From contig JBGRQE010000051.1 in assembly GCA_041725955.1 (NCBI GenBank), positions 1-25,889 on the forward strand: a stretch of DNA of 25,889 nucleotides. The letters are read 5' to 3'. A program made the position numbers and the translations under genes. Below are positions 23,893 through 25,889 of the stretch, in pieces. The first letter of the stretch is position 1. Each line of letters starts with the position of its first letter. The stretch is from JBGRPZ01 sp041725955. GTDB lineage: Bacteria; Bacteroidota; Bacteroidia; Bacteroidales; JBGRPZ01. A model generated the notes under the pieces. That model had not been told where the DNA came from. It saw only the letters and a program-made list of their open reading frames with translations, and made no database searches.

Positions 23893-24793
23893 TGCTACTT
23901 GGGTAACAGGAGTTTATCCTTTGGTTTCAATGGTAATAATTAATTTTGAGGGTATAAATCATACATTTGAATTAATAAACTCATTGAAAGAAGTCGATTA
24001 TCCAAACTTCGAAATACTTGTTGTAGATAATGGCAGTCAACCTTCTGAAGCAGATTTAATTTCCAAAAAATATCCAGAAATTTGTGTAATTAGAAGTAAT
24101 AATAATTTGGGTTATGCTGGAGGGTGTAATTTAGGAGCAAAGTATTGTTCGGGGAAGTATTATTTCTTTCTGAATAATGATTTAATTGTTGACAAAAATT
24201 TTCTTCGTCCTTGTGTTGAAATGGCTGAAAAGAAAAAGTATGTTGGTGCAATTAATCCAAAGATCCTATATTATGACAATCCGGATGTTATTCAATATGC
24301 GGGTTACACTTCATTTTCCAGAATCTTAATTAGGAATAAATCAATAGGATATAACTGCAGTGATGGTTCCGGCTTTGGGGAAGATAGAGAAATTCCGACT
24401 TTTATAGGTACTGCAATGATGATTCCTTCCTGGACATTCGATCATGTTGGACATGTTAATGAAGATTATTTTCTGTATTATGAAGAACACGAATGGTCGT
24501 CAAGAATGAAAAAGAAAGGATATAGATTTTACCTTGTAGGTGATTCAAAAATATATCACAAAGGAAGTGCTACAACAGGGAAAAACAGTCCACAAAAAGA
24601 ATACTACCTACTTAAAAACAGAATAAGGTTTGCTCGGCTTTGCGAAACAAACTTTTTCTTGTTTTCTTTTCTTTATCTGTCCTTTGGTGTTGGTGCAAAG
24701 AAATATATAGAATTCAGACGCAATAAAAAGTATCAACATGCTAAAATGATATTAAAGGCAATATACGATAGTCGCATTTATTTTAAATCATGA
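23882..24793 (+). CDS. GT2-family glycosyltransferase (rhamnosyltransferase-like)
   Basis: The 303-residue soluble enzyme has the GT-A fold of family GT2: nucleotide-binding VSMVIINFEG (15-24), EILVVDNGSQ (44-53), NNNLGYAGGCNLGA (73-86), the metal-binding NND (98-100) in place of DxD, and the acceptor-side YYEEHEW with a likely catalytic acid residue. The motif series N-x-N-x-G-x-AGG-x-N is typical of the rhamnosyltransferase/WbbL-like subgroup, but donor sugar is not certain. It adds a sugar to the lipid-linked repeat unit at the inner membrane's cytoplasmic face. It overlaps the cysQ-like gene by 11 bases (ATGAAAAATAA) and is followed 7 bases later by another glycosyltransferase gene. Confidence 0.9.
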   Translation: MKNNATWVTGVYPLVSMVIINFEGINHTFELINSLKEVDYPNFEILVVDNGSQPSEADLISKKYPEICVIRSNNNLGYAGGCNLGAKYCSGKYYFFLNNDLIVDKNFLRPCVEMAEKKKYVGAINPKILYYDNPDVIQYAGYTSFSRILIRNKSIGYNCSDGSGFGEDREIPTFIGTAMMIPSWTFDHVGHVNEDYFLYYEEHEWSSRMKKKGYRFYLVGDSKIYHKGSATTGKNSPQKEYYLLKNRIRFARLCETNFFLFSFLYLSFGVGAKKYIEFRRNKKYQHAKMILKAIYDSRIYFKS

Positions 24794-24799
24794 ATTTAT

Positions 24800-25889
24800 A
24801 TGATAGCTTTCTATTGCTTTTATTTATTACTTCTTTTTAATTCAATATATATATTCTTTTTTGTCATTACTTCTTTTATTTATAAACCTTATTCTTGCAA
24901 TTGTAATGCAAAGAAGCATTCTTTTGTGTTTTTAATTCCAGCATATGCAGAAGATAATATAATTATAGATACAATTGAAAATCTACTATCTGTAAATTAT
25001 CCTTCGTCTTCTTTTAAAATTATATTGATTGCAGATAGTTTTAAGTCTAGTACAATAGATATTTTAAAGAAATATCCAATTCAAATTATTGAAGAAGAAT
25101 TTTGTGTAAGTAGCAAATCTAAGGCATTGAAAAGTACTCTTCCTTTCCTTTCTAAGGCATCGTTTTCAATTATTCTTGATGCTGACAATCATGTTGATTC
25201 TAACTTCTTAAATAATTTGAGTTCTTACCTTAACAAGAATTGTATTTATCAACTACACCGTAAAGCAAAAAACCTAGATACAAATCTTGCAATTCTTGAT
25301 GCTATAAGTGAGGAAGTAAATAACTGTATTTTTCGTGCGGGACATTCTGCAGTTGGATTATCATCGGCATTGATTGGTAGTGGAATTGTTATTCACAATT
25401 CTATGATTAATAAATTTATCTCAAACAACAATTCACTTGGTGGCTTTGATAAAGAATTAGAGTTGCAGATTTTAAAGGATTTAATAAAAATTCAGTATTT
25501 AGATTCAGTGGTTGTTTATGATGAAAAAGTTAGTAGGAATGATGATTTTATAAATCAAAGATCACGTTGGATTAATGCTCAATTTAAGTATCTGATTAAA
25601 GGAGTACGAATACTATTTGATCAAAAACTGTTTTTCAACTTAAACTTTATAGATAAACTTATGCAATTTTCTTTAATTCCTAGAATATGGTTACTTCCCA
25701 CACATTTGCTTTTTTTATTACTATTTATTCTTATAAATAACAAGGTGTTTATTTCGCTTTCTGTTATTGGATTACTAATAACAATCATTGCCATATTTTT
25801 AGCTATTCCAAAACAACTTGTAAAATTATTAAATTTAAAATTACTTTCAAGTATAGTGCATGTTTTCTTTTTGTCTATTATAGCTTTGA
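24800..25889 (+). CDS. Membrane GT2 glycosyltransferase, 3' end beyond the window
   Basis: ATG at 24800 opens a frame that stays open to the window edge (363 codons seen). An N-terminal membrane helix (about 5-27) precedes a GT2 domain: VFLIPAYAEDN, KIILIADSF, the D-A-D motif in SIILDADNHVD, and Q-R-S-R-W, the Q-x-x-R-W motif of processive or membrane-bound GT2 enzymes such as cellulose and hyaluronan synthases. Three or more membrane segments follow (LLPTHLLFLLLFILI; VFISLSVIGLLITIIAIFLAI; the final hydrophobic stretch). A DAD plus QxxRW layout with C-terminal membrane helices marks integral-membrane GT2 enzymes, either processive synthases or single-addition enzymes. An upstream ATG at 24790 is in a different frame and stops after 16 codons. 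Confidence 0.9.
   Translation, partial: MIAFYCFYLLLLFNSIYIFFFVITSFIYKPYSCNCNAKKHSFVFLIPAYAEDNIIIDTIENLLSVNYPSSSFKIILIADSFKSSTIDILKKYPIQIIEEEFCVSSKSKALKSTLPFLSKASFSIILDADNHVDSNFLNNLSSYLNKNCIYQLHRKAKNLDTNLAILDAISEEVNNCIFRAGHSAVGLSSALIGSGIVIHNSMINKFISNNNSLGGFDKELELQILKDLIKIQYLDSVVVYDEKVSRNDDFINQRSRWINAQFKYLIKGVRILFDQKLFFNLNFIDKLMQFSLIPRIWLLPTHLLFLLLFILINNKVFISLSVIGLLITIIAIFLAIPKQLVKLLNLKLLSSIVHVFFLSIIAL

Noticed and set aside
24790..24840. ATG at 24790 as start of the last glycosyltransferase
   Set aside because: It is in another frame and stops after 16 codons; the GT2 frame starts at ATG 24800.

Overview
The window looks like chromosomal DNA from an AT-rich Bacteroidota, most likely a marine Bacteroidales/Marinilabiliales type (family level is inference). 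Support: several promoters match the Bacteroidota -7 box TAnnTTTG, ribosome binding sites are nearly absent, GyrA has a family-typical N-terminus, and a secreted TPR protein follows gyrA. No rRNA, tRNA, IS element or CRISPR array was recognised.

Layout. (1) 1-2,600: a DUF89/ARMT1-like phosphatase gene with a broken 5' end, a convergent secreted DUF1573-like protein, a gap holding a candidate small RNA or attenuator on the minus strand, and an unrecognised 87-aa protein. (2) 2,584-7,071: a pentapeptide-repeat protein and clpC, both minus strand, separated by a 560-bp gap that seems to encode a short structured minus-strand transcript with its own terminator. (3) 7,072-10,964: gyrA and a TPR lipoprotein-like or periplasmic protein, closed by a strong terminator. 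(4) 11,061-15,810: pbpC (PBP1C, minus) and uvrB (plus), with a divergent intergenic region carrying seven 22-bp tandem repeats and an inverted copy. (5) 15,859 to the window end: an exopolysaccharide/capsule locus, all plus strand and tightly packed.

The polysaccharide locus is the most interesting part. It opens with a single polypeptide joining a complete response-regulator receiver domain to an initiating sugar-1-phosphate transferase. A half-length TolC-like outer-membrane protein, a Wzc/GumC-like co-polymerase with an eroded kinase domain, a Wzx-type flippase and a Wzy-type polymerase follow, the first overlaps being ATGA or a few bases. After a 367-bp gap come a CysQ-like PAP phosphatase and two GT2 glycosyltransferases, the second running off the window. 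Read together: phosphorylation of the receiver domain could gate the first, membrane-committed step of repeat-unit synthesis; Wzx flips the unit, Wzy polymerises it, and the co-polymerase and TolC-like protein would set length and export it. The CysQ gene hints that sulfation might be involved. This functional reading is inference from family membership and gene order.
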